Source of the DNA: Tubiluchus corallicola
Taxonomy: Eukaryota > Priapulida > Priapulimorpha > Priapulimorphida > Tubiluchidae
DNA length: 64,000 nt
Direction of reading: 5' to 3'
Assembly: GCA_030141605.1 (NCBI GenBank)
Contig: JAQGDQ010002372.1
Span: forward strand, 372,001 to 436,000
Below, in pieces: positions 25,401 through 44,300 of the stretch. Position numbers and translations under genes: made by a program. The notes beneath the pieces were generated by a model. It searched no databases. It was not told the DNA's origin and worked only from the letters and a program-made list of their open reading frames with translations. Within the stretch, counting starts at the first letter, position 1. Each line of letters opens with the position of its first letter.

Positions 25401-28400
25401 AAGAAATAAAACGACACAATGATTATATATTATAAGATGAAAAGGCTTTATTGTAGAGAAAATGCAGAAAAGAAAAACGCAACAAGTATGGCCATTTCAG
25501 TTACTGCTAAGAATATTCTGCTGAATATTTGACTAGATGCAGTTTCCAGTTTAATGCACTACTTGAGTTTAAACAAATTAAGTGAGGTTAGTAATAAAGC
25601 ATTGCTTTATATTTTAGGATAATAAAGTGAATGGCAATACAGAAGCCACACGTCTGTTAGGTTGTAGTTACCTGTACCCGGCTGTGGTTCCTGATCCTCA
25701 CGTCACTACCGTTACACTGCGACATGATGATGAGCTTATCATCATTGCTAACAGTGGAGTCTGGCAGTATGTATCATACGAGGAAGCTGTGGCCGAGATT
25801 AGAGAAATTCAAAACCCGGTTCTTGCAGCTAAAAAGCTTCAGGTAGGAATATACAGTTGCATTTCAATATTTATAGAAATCGGGGAATAACGTAACATTT
25901 ACCTAAATTATGTGTGAAATAAATTCTGTGACACTATGGCATTATTCAAGCATTATTTCTAACGCATATTGTACAACATGATACTCATTGTATGTTTTGC
26001 ATGTTTTTTGTATACCTATCAGGCAAAGATCAATGGTCGCATGAAACCGATGAATGCCAAAGAAAGGGGGAAAGAGGTCAAATAAATTATAGATCTGTCT
26101 GTCAACATGTAGAGAAATGTACTTTTGAATGGCCATTTAAAAACTATTAGATTTTGTAAGGGATAACTGGAAGACTTCATTGGTTCTGGCAAAATGAAAT
26201 CACAACAAACCACAAGCTCAATTCAATGAAAAATTTTACTTTTTACTCCAAATCTTCTAATAAAAGTAATGAGTGCTTGATTGCCTAGTAGAAACTGGTG
26301 TGTTAACTTCAGCAGCCATCACATCTAAAATGTAGAAAGTGGCATATAACATCATATGAATATAATATGTTTTTATGTCATAAGAACACTATAACTATAA
26401 ACCAGCTTACTTTGAAAACTTCATTCATTACTATCACTATTTCAGGATATTGCACAGAGTTATGGATCAAAAGAAAATCTGAGTGTGATGGTAATTCGAC
26501 TCAATCTCAGTTTGTCTGTAACTCAGCGCCTTGTGCGCAAATATCACCAGAGAGGCTGTCATCTCAGTTATTCCACAGTTAATGGATCAAGATCAAGTTG
26601 TAATAGGTAAATGATGTCTTTACCACAGATGTATGGCAGATTTCAAGTTAAGAACATTCACTGTAATAGTTTACCAATGTGTTCTCACGAAAGTTATGCT
26701 AGAATAATTGCAGTACTTGTACTTAACTGGATAACCAGTTAATTATAGTTCTTAAATATTAGAAAAATTGAAAAAGACTTTAAATTTCGCAAACTAGTAG
26801 TATGTATATAATATATATATATATATATGTTAATGAATGATGATTGATTGCTCCTGTTTTTACAATATATCACTAATTTCTTTCAGCATAGTCTCAGTGA
26901 AGTCTAATGTTTCTCATGGGCATCACGGACATAACCAACGAAGATCCGATCAATCTCCTCGAACTAGGTGTGGAAGCGATCACGTTGTACATAGGCCTCC
27001 ATCTCGTATGAATGGTTATGGAGGCCATGGCTTTACAGAAAGTGAACCCAGAATACCTACCAAGGTAACATGTACTGCTTATTGAAGGAAAGGACAAATC
27101 ACCTAGCATGTTGGTTTTTTTTACTGGTATCAGTGAAACTTAGAAATATCCAATGAAATTTCCAAAAAAGTTTTAATGAAATACAAAATTAATTTATACT
27201 GCCACAGTAATGATATTTTTGGGTGCAGTGGTAGCTGCCATTCAGTTGAAATTTTCTTACTTTTGACGGAAATTGATGATGCGCTGCTTTTCTTCAGATG
27301 ATGAATGACGTGATTAGTGGAAGAAGGGGCGTTCAAAATGAAAGTGCCAACGCTTGAAACGATCGCGACTTTAAAGAGATTTTACTCTGTAACTCTGTTA
27401 CACATGAAGCTTATCGTACTTTTATTACTACATCCTTCTAACATTTTTCGTGAAAGTTGAAATAAGGTTAACTTCCCAGGAAGCTTGACCATTCCTTTAA
27501 AAATAAGTTTCCAGTCTTGGTATTTGACTATTAAGTCAGTCACTGTTTGTTTATGTCATATAACAGATCTGAATTACTTTCCTGTCTTCAGGAATATGGA
27601 TAATGTTTTCAGACAAAAGTATATGGTAGTGTTAATTTAGGATAAATTTCATTGCCATCATCGTGCAGTCATCATTATTTTTTGCAAATGAGATTATATC
27701 TGTTTCACCAGAACTTAATATTTTATCTTAGGCATTCTATGAATCTGAAGAGATGAGGATCAAATCAAATGATGACTTTGCTGAAAATGGAATTTCATAT
27801 CGGCGTATTTGCCATGATACTGTGGACGACGAAATTGCTGTAATACCAAGTCAATTGTCTTCACATTCGCTCACAAGAAAAAGTCAAAAGTTGAAAAATC
27901 AAGAAGGTATAAGATGTGTACGGAATAGAATTCTCATCACATGACAGAATTATGAAATTATCGATTGCCTAATTCAAGCTTCCTGGCACCCTAAGGAATG
28001 ATCTATGTTTTGATTTTAGTGTTCCTCTAAAATTCCTCTATGTTCCCCTGCAAGAATTTACTGAATTAGCATGTTATGTAATCCTTAGATGGACTTAGAA
28101 AACATAGCCAGGATATATATTTTTGGTACTTCAGTAGGCACCGCTTAATAGACTCACTTTGGGACCGAAGTGTTTTGACCCAATTAACGTACTGAACATA
28201 TTAACCGATGTGTGTAGTATTACAGGTATAGAAGTATGAGTCATCTGCTTACTATGCACTGCAAAGGTTTTTAATGAATTTAGAAATGAAATAATGCCTA
28301 AATTCCTTTGTGCAGTTAAAAATTAGAAAAAATATTTTTAAAATATTAATTTTTATAAGTGAATTAGCAATATATTAAAAAGTAATCTTTTTGAAATCAC

Positions 28401-29546
28401 ACAAGTCTGCTCATTTGCAAAAATTACAAAAATTCCTTCAAAGTCGGCTACTTCATTTTCTCGCGAAGAAGTTGGCCCACAAAGTTCTTGTAATTATAAA
28501 AACGTTGACAATTTGTTGTTGTGTGTGACTAAAACAGTTCTGAATCGTCTACTCACTTACATTGCCCATATTTGCTGCACGACGTTTACGTAAGTCACAA
28601 GGAATATCAGCTGATTACTGCACCTGCATCTTTGACTGTTAACTCATTAAGCCTGAAAGCGTGATTTGCAACGAGAGCATCAAAAGGAAAACGCTGGGCA
28701 AGTGCATAAATGTTTAGCTTCCAGAAATTCGAGGTTAGCGTAGCGTAATAGTGCATGATAATCGTACCTGCTTATAAACAAAACGGTACTTAACATGATT
28801 GTTTCTGCATACATAGTGCACAAAACGGAAGTAACGGTGGCATAAAAGTAGGAAAGGCTCTTTTGGCACCTACAAATATCTTATTTTAAGTAGGTGAAGG
28901 AAAAATATTGAATCAATTATACGAACTTATTTGAGTCAGTTACCGATAGTTTTTACGTATATTTGAATTGAAGCGCCCGTTCCAACCGTTTTTGAGTCAA
29001 TTAAGTGATTGACTCTATTAACCGTGAGTCTATTAAGCGGCGCCTACTGTATAAAAATTTATTGCAAAGTACTTGTAACGCCATCTACTGATCAAAGGCT
29101 CAAAGCTGATAATGCTTACTTATAAATTGGCTGCTCAGCTAAGTCAATAGTCACTGTATGCCCTAAATGTGTTGTAATAATCTAATATTATAGTAATCCT
29201 AGAATCAGTGGCAATGTTAATCAAACTTACAGTAGAACTTGTTTTATTAATAGGTATGCTTTCAGCTAGTCAGACTGAATCACAGAGAGATGAGCAACTG
29301 TCTGAATCACACAGCAGCAACACCACAATTGGCAAATACAATTCTTGGGACTTTCTTCCAGAAGATCAGCAGAACAGCTCAAAGCAGATGCTGGCACGAC
29401 CTATCACACCTGCAGAGAAACAAGCTTTGATGCGTAACACAAAGATCTCTAATTCAAACCAGCTGCTCAATGGAGAGTATGAAAATGAATCAGTGCATCC
29501 AAAATCTGTCGTCACAACTGTAAGCTTTACTGACACAAGATTGTAG
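16469..29546 (+). CDS. PHLPP: PHLPP-type phosphatase: LRR + PP2C + PDZ ligand (5' partial)
   Basis: PHLPP proteins dephosphorylate the hydrophobic motif of AKT and PKC at membranes. Seventeen exons join in one frame: 16469-16607, 17250-17330, 17433-17652, 18472-18532, 18916-19011, 21271-21429, 22180-22377, 22488-22650, 22812-22942, 23095-23223, 23412-23603, 24608-24839, 25618-25842, 26446-26606, 26887-27064, 27732-27906, 29254-29546. They give 943 visible residues. Residues 1-415 are leucine-rich repeats (for example LRALHLHNNHLSSLP and LRILDLSHNELNKLP). Residues about 446-705 are the PHLPP-type PP2C domain, with GMFDGGR, ITEDNKVNG, RLLGCSYLYP, AAKKL and AQSYGSKEN. Residues 706-943 are polar and low in complexity, ending TDTRL, a class I PDZ ligand like the DTPL/DTAL tails of the vertebrate proteins. 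The first exon begins inside a codon; the PH domain and earliest repeats are missing. As recalled, the vertebrate proteins have Asp where this one has the second Gly of FDGGR. The last acceptor could instead lie 12 bases downstream. Confidence 0.92.
19144..19990 (+). mobile_element. Pogo/Tigger-like non-autonomous DNA transposon, copy 1
   Basis: It starts TA|CAGTAGGCGCATCTTGATAG and runs collinear with 28132-29049 over most of its length. Shared blocks include ATAGACTCACTTTG, GAAGTGTTT, AGTGTGTAG/ATGTGTGTAG and ATGAGTCAT, then a subterminal CGTTTTTAAGTCAA-like block. The right end is diverged, so the boundary near 19990 is approximate. The CAGT ends and TA target suggest the pogo/Tigger branch of Tc1/mariner. 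No transposase is present. It lies in a PHLPP intron. Confidence 0.65.
20040..21254 (+). mobile_element. 5'-truncated non-LTR retrotransposon (reverse transcriptase C-terminus and 3' UTR)
   Basis: From about 20090 the translation reads WFKANKLSLNIEKSKFIVF, then KVKYTKFLGIIIDEHLTW, the post-catalytic part of a CR1/L2/Jockey-type reverse transcriptase. After a frameshift near 20300 a longer frame (20332-20817) continues with LLYNSL, NIIWGSTY, FMYKFSHKLLP, HNYGTR, FSIKYNGPCIWNS, the usual C-terminal order in these elements. A UTR follows and ends in AAATAAATCTACTGAATTGAATTGAA, a microsatellite tail. The catalytic FADD block is absent, so this is a dead-on-arrival copy. The tail ends 16 bases before the PHLPP exon at 21271. 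Confidence 0.85.
21550..22088. mobile_element. piggyBac-type MITE flanked by TTAA
   Basis: CCCTTTCACTA at 21550 is repeated inverted as TAGTGAAAGGG ending at 22088. TTAA flanks both sides (21546-21549 and 22089-22092). TTAA target duplication with CCCT...AGGG ends is diagnostic of the piggyBac superfamily. Just inside the left end, 21566-21582 and 21608-21624 form a second, 15-of-17-base inverted repeat. No transposase is encoded. It sits in a PHLPP intron, 91 bp before the exon at 22180. Confidence 0.85.
24238..24316. mobile_element. Tiny pogo/Tigger-like MITE
   Basis: The left end, CAGTTGACCTCGGCTATAAC, and the inverted right end, CAGTATAAACCGTTAATAAC, pair imperfectly, and both continue into CGAG. 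The two ends almost meet, so the 79-bp unit is essentially two TIRs. TA follows the right end; the left flank is not TA. It lies in the PHLPP intron before the exon at 24608. Confidence 0.5.
24480..24540. repeat. 12-bp perfect inverted repeat in a PHLPP intron
   Basis: TGATATAGCTGC at 24480-24491 pairs exactly with GCAGCTATATCA at 24529-24540, with a 37-base loop. It could be a small transposon remnant or an intronic hairpin, 67 bases before the exon at 24608. Confidence 0.7.
26811..26828. repeat. (AT)n microsatellite
   Basis: A short uninterrupted AT dinucleotide run lies in the PHLPP intron before the exon at 26887. Confidence 0.85.
28132..29049 (+). mobile_element. Pogo/Tigger-like non-autonomous DNA transposon, copy 2
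   Basis: The left end CAGTAGGCACCGCTTAATAG and the right end, read inverted as CAGTAGGCGCCGCTTAATAG, match at 19 of 20 bases, and both continue into ACTCAC. The right flank is TA; the left flank is TT, so one side of the target duplication is eroded. This copy of about 918 bp is collinear with the one at 19144. It lies in the last PHLPP intron and ends about 200 bp before the final exon. No transposase frame is present. Confidence 0.8.
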
Positions 29547-30660
29547 TAACACGAATATGTGTTTGATCATTTGATCAAAAGACTCGAATAGGAAATGAAT
29601 TTAGAGTACAGATATATGTTAGAACACATTCATCTGTTCTGATATGCATATAAAGTTGTCTTGTTTTATATGTATGAAAAGTAATGTTGTAGAACATCTT
29701 TTTTGGGATGTATTGGAGTTTGAGGTATATGAAGGCTACTAAAAATAAGGTGATTATATTATTATACTGTTGTGTTTTACTCTTCTGAATCTGAAGTTTC
29801 TCAAGTTTGTTATCAATTAATTGTAAGAATCTATAATCTATAACTATAATTGCTGTTCAGGATGATTTAGTGTGCTCATCGAGTTTGTCTATAGATTATG
29901 CTGTAATAGAAATAGTTGATTTTTGAATGTTTTTCTTACCACTGTACGAAGTAAAAATTGTATTATATTTTTCTAGACATTATCTTTCTATAATTCTTAA
30001 TTGTGCATATATGTGTACATTCTTACCATGGGCTGAACATAGGTATTTTGGTGATGAGAACTTCAAGTTTTATAAGTATGTATATTACTTATTTCTGTAG
30101 AATATTTGCAACTGTAAATATTACATGGTAATGATGTTTCTTGAAGTTTTTCTTTGGTCATATTAAAATATAATAGTGAAATATATGATGATTGTATAAT
30201 TTTAAGTAATTATTCCAATGCAAAATAATGATAGTATGACATCTTCTTGTTTACATACTTATATGCACAGCCTTTGTAGCTGCTGTGAGTTAGTTGTATA
30301 TTATGCTGCTGGAGAACTTGATAGCTTTGGCTGTGAAAGAAATTTAGAGGAATATTTAATTGTGTGTTTTGTGAGAACAATTTCTTATTAATTTTTTACT
30401 GTTTTATTATTTCAGTGGTTTGTTTATTTGTTTTGTATTGCTACTTTTCGTCAGTTTTGTAAGTTTTTTGTTGGTGAAGGCAATTTATGTTGTATATAAT
30501 GATATTATAAGTTTTATACATAGTTTTGTAATAATTATTTTTATAAAATGTGAAGTCATAAATTCTGGTGATGGTATTAGGAATTATTATAGTAGGTAAA
30601 GATGTGATAATTGAAGCAATTATATTATTTTTAATAAAGTTTAACTATCCAGAAGTGGTT
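29547..30660 (+). other. PHLPP: Probable PHLPP 3' UTR
   Basis: The AT-rich sequence after the PHLPP stop has no reading frame. The first convincing polyadenylation signal is AATAAA at 30633-30638, giving a UTR of about 1.1 kb. It contains two exact matches to the Pumilio consensus UGUANAUA: TGTAAATA at 30113-30120 and TGTATATA at 30491-30498. The end is inferred from the signal only. Confidence 0.55.
30633..30638 (+). terminator. PHLPP: Polyadenylation signal AATAAA for PHLPP
   Basis: A canonical hexamer at the end of a long non-coding stretch, followed by T- and GT-containing sequence. It is the most plausible cleavage signal before the next gene. Confidence 0.5.
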
Positions 30661-38443
<7,783 letters not shown>

Positions 38444-41311
38444 TGTTTAATATGAATAAGTTTGTCTATTTATCTGTAATTGTTTGCTTGTCCTTGTTTT
38501 ATAAATTTGAAAACTCTTGGCAGTCATTCAGATGCCAATTACAAAAAACTCTATTATCTGTTGGATTTTTTCCTGGGCCTCATGAAAAATAACTTAGCAA
38601 TTGGTGAAAAATGGCTAAACTTCAATTTAACTCTGAAATTACAGCCTTTACAAACATTATTATTATCACTAACTGTACAAGAGTCACATTTTCTTGTAAA
38701 AAATGCAAAATAGCTGAAAAAACTGGATTATCTTTTATATTTTATCACTGCAACTTTATGATGTTCTAAAAATGATGAAATAGTGGTTACATTACACTAC
38801 ACAACTGTCTGAACTTTTCTTCATTGCACGACAGTATAATCATTTTCAAAAATGAAAAAATCAGTTTATAAACTAGCATTGTTTCACTTTTTCCTAATTC
38901 TGAGTCTCTGACCTTTTAATATTCTAAATCTGTTCATTCTACAAACAAGTATCACTTCTCTAACAAAAGAACGAGCACTTGTAGCCTGCTAATTGAATCA
39001 GTATTAACAATTATATAATCAAGTGATCATTAAAAACATCCAAAGAGTTTATGATCCTTACGTTTATTCTTCCGAATTATTATATTTTTATACAATTCTA
39101 GCAGCACAGTGCTCTACTACAGTCACTACCATAAGTTCAAAACCACCAGTCTACAGCGTTTGTGATCTTTGCGAACTATTGCATCATCTGTTGTTATATA
39201 ATATAACAGATAATAGCTCCTGTTGTTATATTAGTTATTCTCCTCACACGATTTGACTTTGTTACAATTGTCACTATCTTTTAAATAATACGATATCTTG
39301 TGATTTTTTCTAACATTAGTGCACAATTTGAAAATGTTCAAAATATCACTATCAACACACAAAGGGTCTAAAATATATTGTAAAAAAGAGGAATGTTATC
39401 ATTCTCTAAAAGTGAAATTTGGTGCAAAGTTAGACTTTAGGTTCTTGGCATGTTTGTAACAAAGGATTTTTCACCCAGTTTTTGATGTGCACAAACTTCA
39501 CACAGAATGGTAGCTTTTGAAATCATAGCAAAAAATGCTTAGTGAGCCAAAATTGTGTAGCCGATGTCGTGACACAATAACCATAGACTAGTTAGTCATT
39601 CAACAGTGGCTAATGTAATACTTCGCAGAGATTCAAAATGTGATATTCAGGCAGGGTAGTATGCCTGATGGTGGTGACCCCATTTCAAGAGGATGTCATG
39701 TACTGTGGTCCTGATTATACAGTAAGATGGACATTAAGTTATATACAATTAAAACAGTATTAGAAATAATTTAAATCACGGTTTTTACAATTAACGATAA
39801 CTATTACTTCTCTCAAAAATAGTAGCTATGTAACACAACAAAATGATACATAGAAAAATTAGATCCTCTGGAATGGCCTACAGAGTTTAAATTTGTCAAC
39901 GTTATTTTGCACTCATCAGTATTTAAAAATATGAGAAATTTAACATGATCCACTAATAATAATAGTTACAAGAAGGAAAACAGCACTAAAATTAGCTTTA
40001 CAAATTTATCACAGTAATATTTTTTAATGTGGAACAAAGTGCATTTAACTTGCCTTTTTAATCTACACTTAGTACAGTTTGCCCTAAAAACAAAAGGTTT
40101 GATTATGGTGCACCAAACATCAATAAATGAAAATTTGCCTATTTCAAGGTGTCATTTAATTTAGTGTTATAAATTGAGACACTAAACTGTGTGAAACTAT
40201 CAGTCAGTACCGTTACCGTAAAATTTTGTGACTAGTTGTACCACAGGTGATTGGTACAAAAAACTGCACATCAATGTACTGAAGTTACCCTAGCTTCCTA
40301 GACAACCATTTCACAATTATTAAAATTAAGTAGGCTAACTCAAGCTCTGTCACTTATAAATATGGTAATGACGCCAACTTGGCATAATTAAGACATGGCA
40401 TTACAAACATTACAAATACAGTTAAACTCATTAGCCAAAGCTAATATGAACTGATAATACACAGCATAATCATGAATAATTATATGCTAACAAATAAAAA
40501 AATACTGAAGTAAAATGTGCGCATATTTATACCAAAATTGTACCATATATTAACAGTAAAACCATTTAAAGTGAGCTATTATGTAAAACTACATAAAGCA
40601 ATCAAGTGTGACGAATTACAGTTTGTAATACCTTCATAAATCTTACAAGCAGACATTTGAACTTTGTAATGACACAAAATATAAGCATACATGCAAGAAA
40701 ATATTAGCATACTGTATATTGTAAACAAATATATTAATACAAAATCGGAATAATGAATTAACTAATTAAACATAAACAAGCTGGTATTGAAAACAAAACA
40801 ACAAGCAATCATGACATGCGTAGCTAATCTAAAAAGCTCCTGATTTTTGCAAACCAAAAATTTAATAAGTGAACACTGTTAGATTAGATATAACCTGCTG
40901 AGGTAGCACCATCTCACCGGTTTTTTCAAAAACATTTAAAAATTATCAAGAGATCATAGGGAATCAAGTTTTTAATTGATATGATGTTAGAAGAAAAAAC
41001 TGTCTTGCCTATATAGTAAAATAAGGACAAAAATATGACTAGGCTACAATTGGTATTATCTTCTTATTATCCAACAAATGTATTTTATACAGTGATAAAC
41101 TATTTTTCTATGGATCCAAGAAAATGTCATAATTAATCAAATGCAAGATCTACACAACATATATCATGAATGCAATTAAACAATTTTTCAAATTAGAGAG
41201 TAAATCTTACTATTTTACTATAAATGTATGAAAATTAATAATAAAAAGATTACCTGCAAAACTAAACATTATGAACAGTGCATTTCAGATCAATAAAATT
41301 TCATAACACTA
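38444..41311. other. Convergent spacer between PSMA7 and ABCB
   Basis: The region holds the 3' UTRs of two genes that face each other. I found no coding exon. No canonical AATAAA follows closely after the PSMA7 stop (an AATAAG lies at about 38454). The exact transcript ends cannot be placed from sequence, and the UTRs may overlap. Confidence 0.5.
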
Positions 41312-44300
41312 CTACAATTTTTCATTTTCATCTTTTCTGTCTTTTAGCTGTGCATTGTTAAGTATATAATAAAGCCCTTGTGTTGCAAGTAAATCAGCAT
41401 GTTGGCCCTCCTCCGCTACCTTTCCATGATTTATAACTGCTATTTTATCAGAGTGATAAATCGTTGAAAGCCGGTGTGCAATGGTGACAGATGTACGTCC
41501 CTTTTGTGCATTATCGAGAGCATCTTGCACCACCTAAAAAATGTTGAAATTTAAAATTTCCTTGTCTGCATATTTTTCTGGTTACCTAGTTCATAACTAG
41601 ACTACCGCTAAATAACAGTTTATGAACAAAAAGTTGTAGCTTGTACCAAGTGTACTTGCAAGATAACACAAGAGCTGCTTGACTTGCAAATGAAGAAGTG
41701 GTAAACTTGCTTTACGTTGTACCATGTGTACCTGCAAGGTAACATAACAGTAGTGGCAAATAGATGGATAACAGGTGGAAAATTGTTTCTAGACAGTTTG
41801 CCCATGTTATTGTGATAACGATTATTTAACTAGTTGAGTTCCTAAGGAAAATTTATTTAACTAGTTGAAGTCCTGAGGAAAATATGTGTAACCCAAATGT
41901 GACTAAATCAGTTCTGTGGATTCAGTGTTAGATTAGAAGATTAAATCGAAGTGGAGGAAATGGTGGGACAGGCTTGTATTCTCCCTCACCATGAAGCCAT
42001 GAATGCATCTATCAAGGCTGTCATTAAGGATTTTTAAATTCGATTTCTGCTCGTACAGCAGCAAAAATCTGGCTCCTTTAAGCTTTTTTTTAAAAGAAAC
42101 CGGCATAATTTATTGTTCAATTTCAAGGAAAATTAACATTTATAATTTAATTGTAATTCTGCACATGACCCTAATTACGTAGTAGTAAGGAACATTATGT
42201 TCTTAGAAAATTCTCTAGTGTTATCTCATAATTCGTGAAACCATTTCTTGTAACTCCTTTATATAACTTCTCAATTCACAATTAACTTTACCATAATTAT
42301 TATTCAAATACGTTGCTTTCACGACAACTTTCTAAGATACAGTGTTATTTTTTTGCAAAGTATGAAGTGTCATGTAGTCCAACAGATCGTAAGACAATCA
42401 TTTACTGTCGAATCATAACTTTCTGTTTAATATCAGCGCTGCAAAAAAACTTACCCGTTCACTTTCTGTATCCAAAGCTGATGTTGCTTCGTCTAATAAT
42501 AATATTCTGGGATTACGAATCAGTGCTCTAGCAATGGCAATTCGCTGTTTTTGTCCACCGCTCAACTGGGTACCTTTTTCTCCAACATTTGTTGCATATC
42601 CCTAGTAAAGATAGTTTTGGAATTAAGGATATTTAACATACAAGTCCTAGAAAATGCATAACTATTATAATGTGTTTAATACAATACTGGATGTCACAAA
42701 AGGGACACAAATGTACATTAGTTATGACACAAACCAGCCGCAATAATGTTTTGAAAACCAGATATAAATGCCTAAAAATTGACAGCAGTACACCACTTGA
42801 AAATTCTGTCTGCAACTGAACATTCTAAGCAATTTTGTGGTGATTAATATCATAAAAGTTTAAATATTGTGACATTATCCCTCCATACATTCATGCTTTT
42901 GCAAACTAAGTCTCCAACTTCATCTTAATCTCACACTCTCCCAGACATCAAGGTTTTGACAAAATGGTTTGCCATGGCAAATCTACTGCTTGTAATGTCA
43001 GAGTGAAAAGCAATGCTGAAAAACACCTGCTTAACGATCCTGACTACACTTTAAACTCAAATAAATATACCAGTCTGTTTTCAGGTAATGTTTGAGAAAA
43101 CAAACTCGGAAAACGAACTTTCAGCTTCATGCAGATGCCTCAGCATTAACATAAATAAATCATTCATTCAACATTTTGAACAACTACTTTTGCAGCATCT
43201 AAATGTATTATCATCCATTTTCTTCAGTATCTACACATATCTACATCTACTTTGTGTAACATCTTCTTTGATAAGAGAAATTAAAATCTTCCTTGAAATG
43301 CATGCCAAAGCTGAGGTTATGTTAAATATATAAGCAAAAGTACGCTGAATTGTTACAGCTCAGATGGCCACTTCTTTCCATGAACAATTATAAGCTATTG
43401 TTAAATAAAATTGTTTATAAAAATATTTATATTATTTTTTATTTTTGCAAATACCTATAAAAAATTATCAGACAATTATCAATTTAGTATTATATGTACT
43501 ATTATAGCTGACAAAAATTTAAGTTTGTCATAGTTATCTTTTCTAGGAAAAATATGTCAGTGGGAGTAATAGTACTAGTGCTTATTTAGCCTTAATATTT
43601 TTTACTTATAGGTTAAGTGACCTGACAAATACCTAGCAAGCAGAACCATAAAATATGGATGTCGGTAATTAGTTTGGCAATTTTTCCCTTTCAATAACTA
43701 TATCAGCATTTATTGTCTATTGCTGGTCTTTTATTGGTTTTTTAAATGCTAAATGCTGTAAGTATCTACTAGACCACTTTGCTGCTAGATGGTGCCACAT
43801 TTTTGTTAGCTGCGTGCCATCGCGTCCTCCAGACGGCAGTGTCAAGAAAAAATATTCCAATTTTAATTATTAACACTTACTTAGGACACTATTATAAATT
43901 TTTGATGCTTTTTGTTTTGTATATTGTCATTAGTTTTAAAAAATTTCATTCATTTCGTTCAAGTGTCATTGAAAATGACTAAAATTTCGTTCGTTCCATT
44001 CGAATAGCTATTGAATAGCAGTGGTTGGTACCATGTACCAAACACAGCATTCACTAATCACACTGAACTGTAAACAATGAATACAGGAACTTCTGAAGGA
44101 ACATAGGCAATGATAATATTTTTAATACAGCATCACAATATAGCAAAAATACCTCAGGTAGGGACTGAATAAATGTATGAATATTAGCACTTCTGGCTGC
44201 GGCTATTATTTCATCCATGAGAACATTTCGCTCGTTATCTCCATAGCTAATGTTCTCCGCAATCGTAGCATCAAACAAAACTGGTTCTTGGCTGACAATG

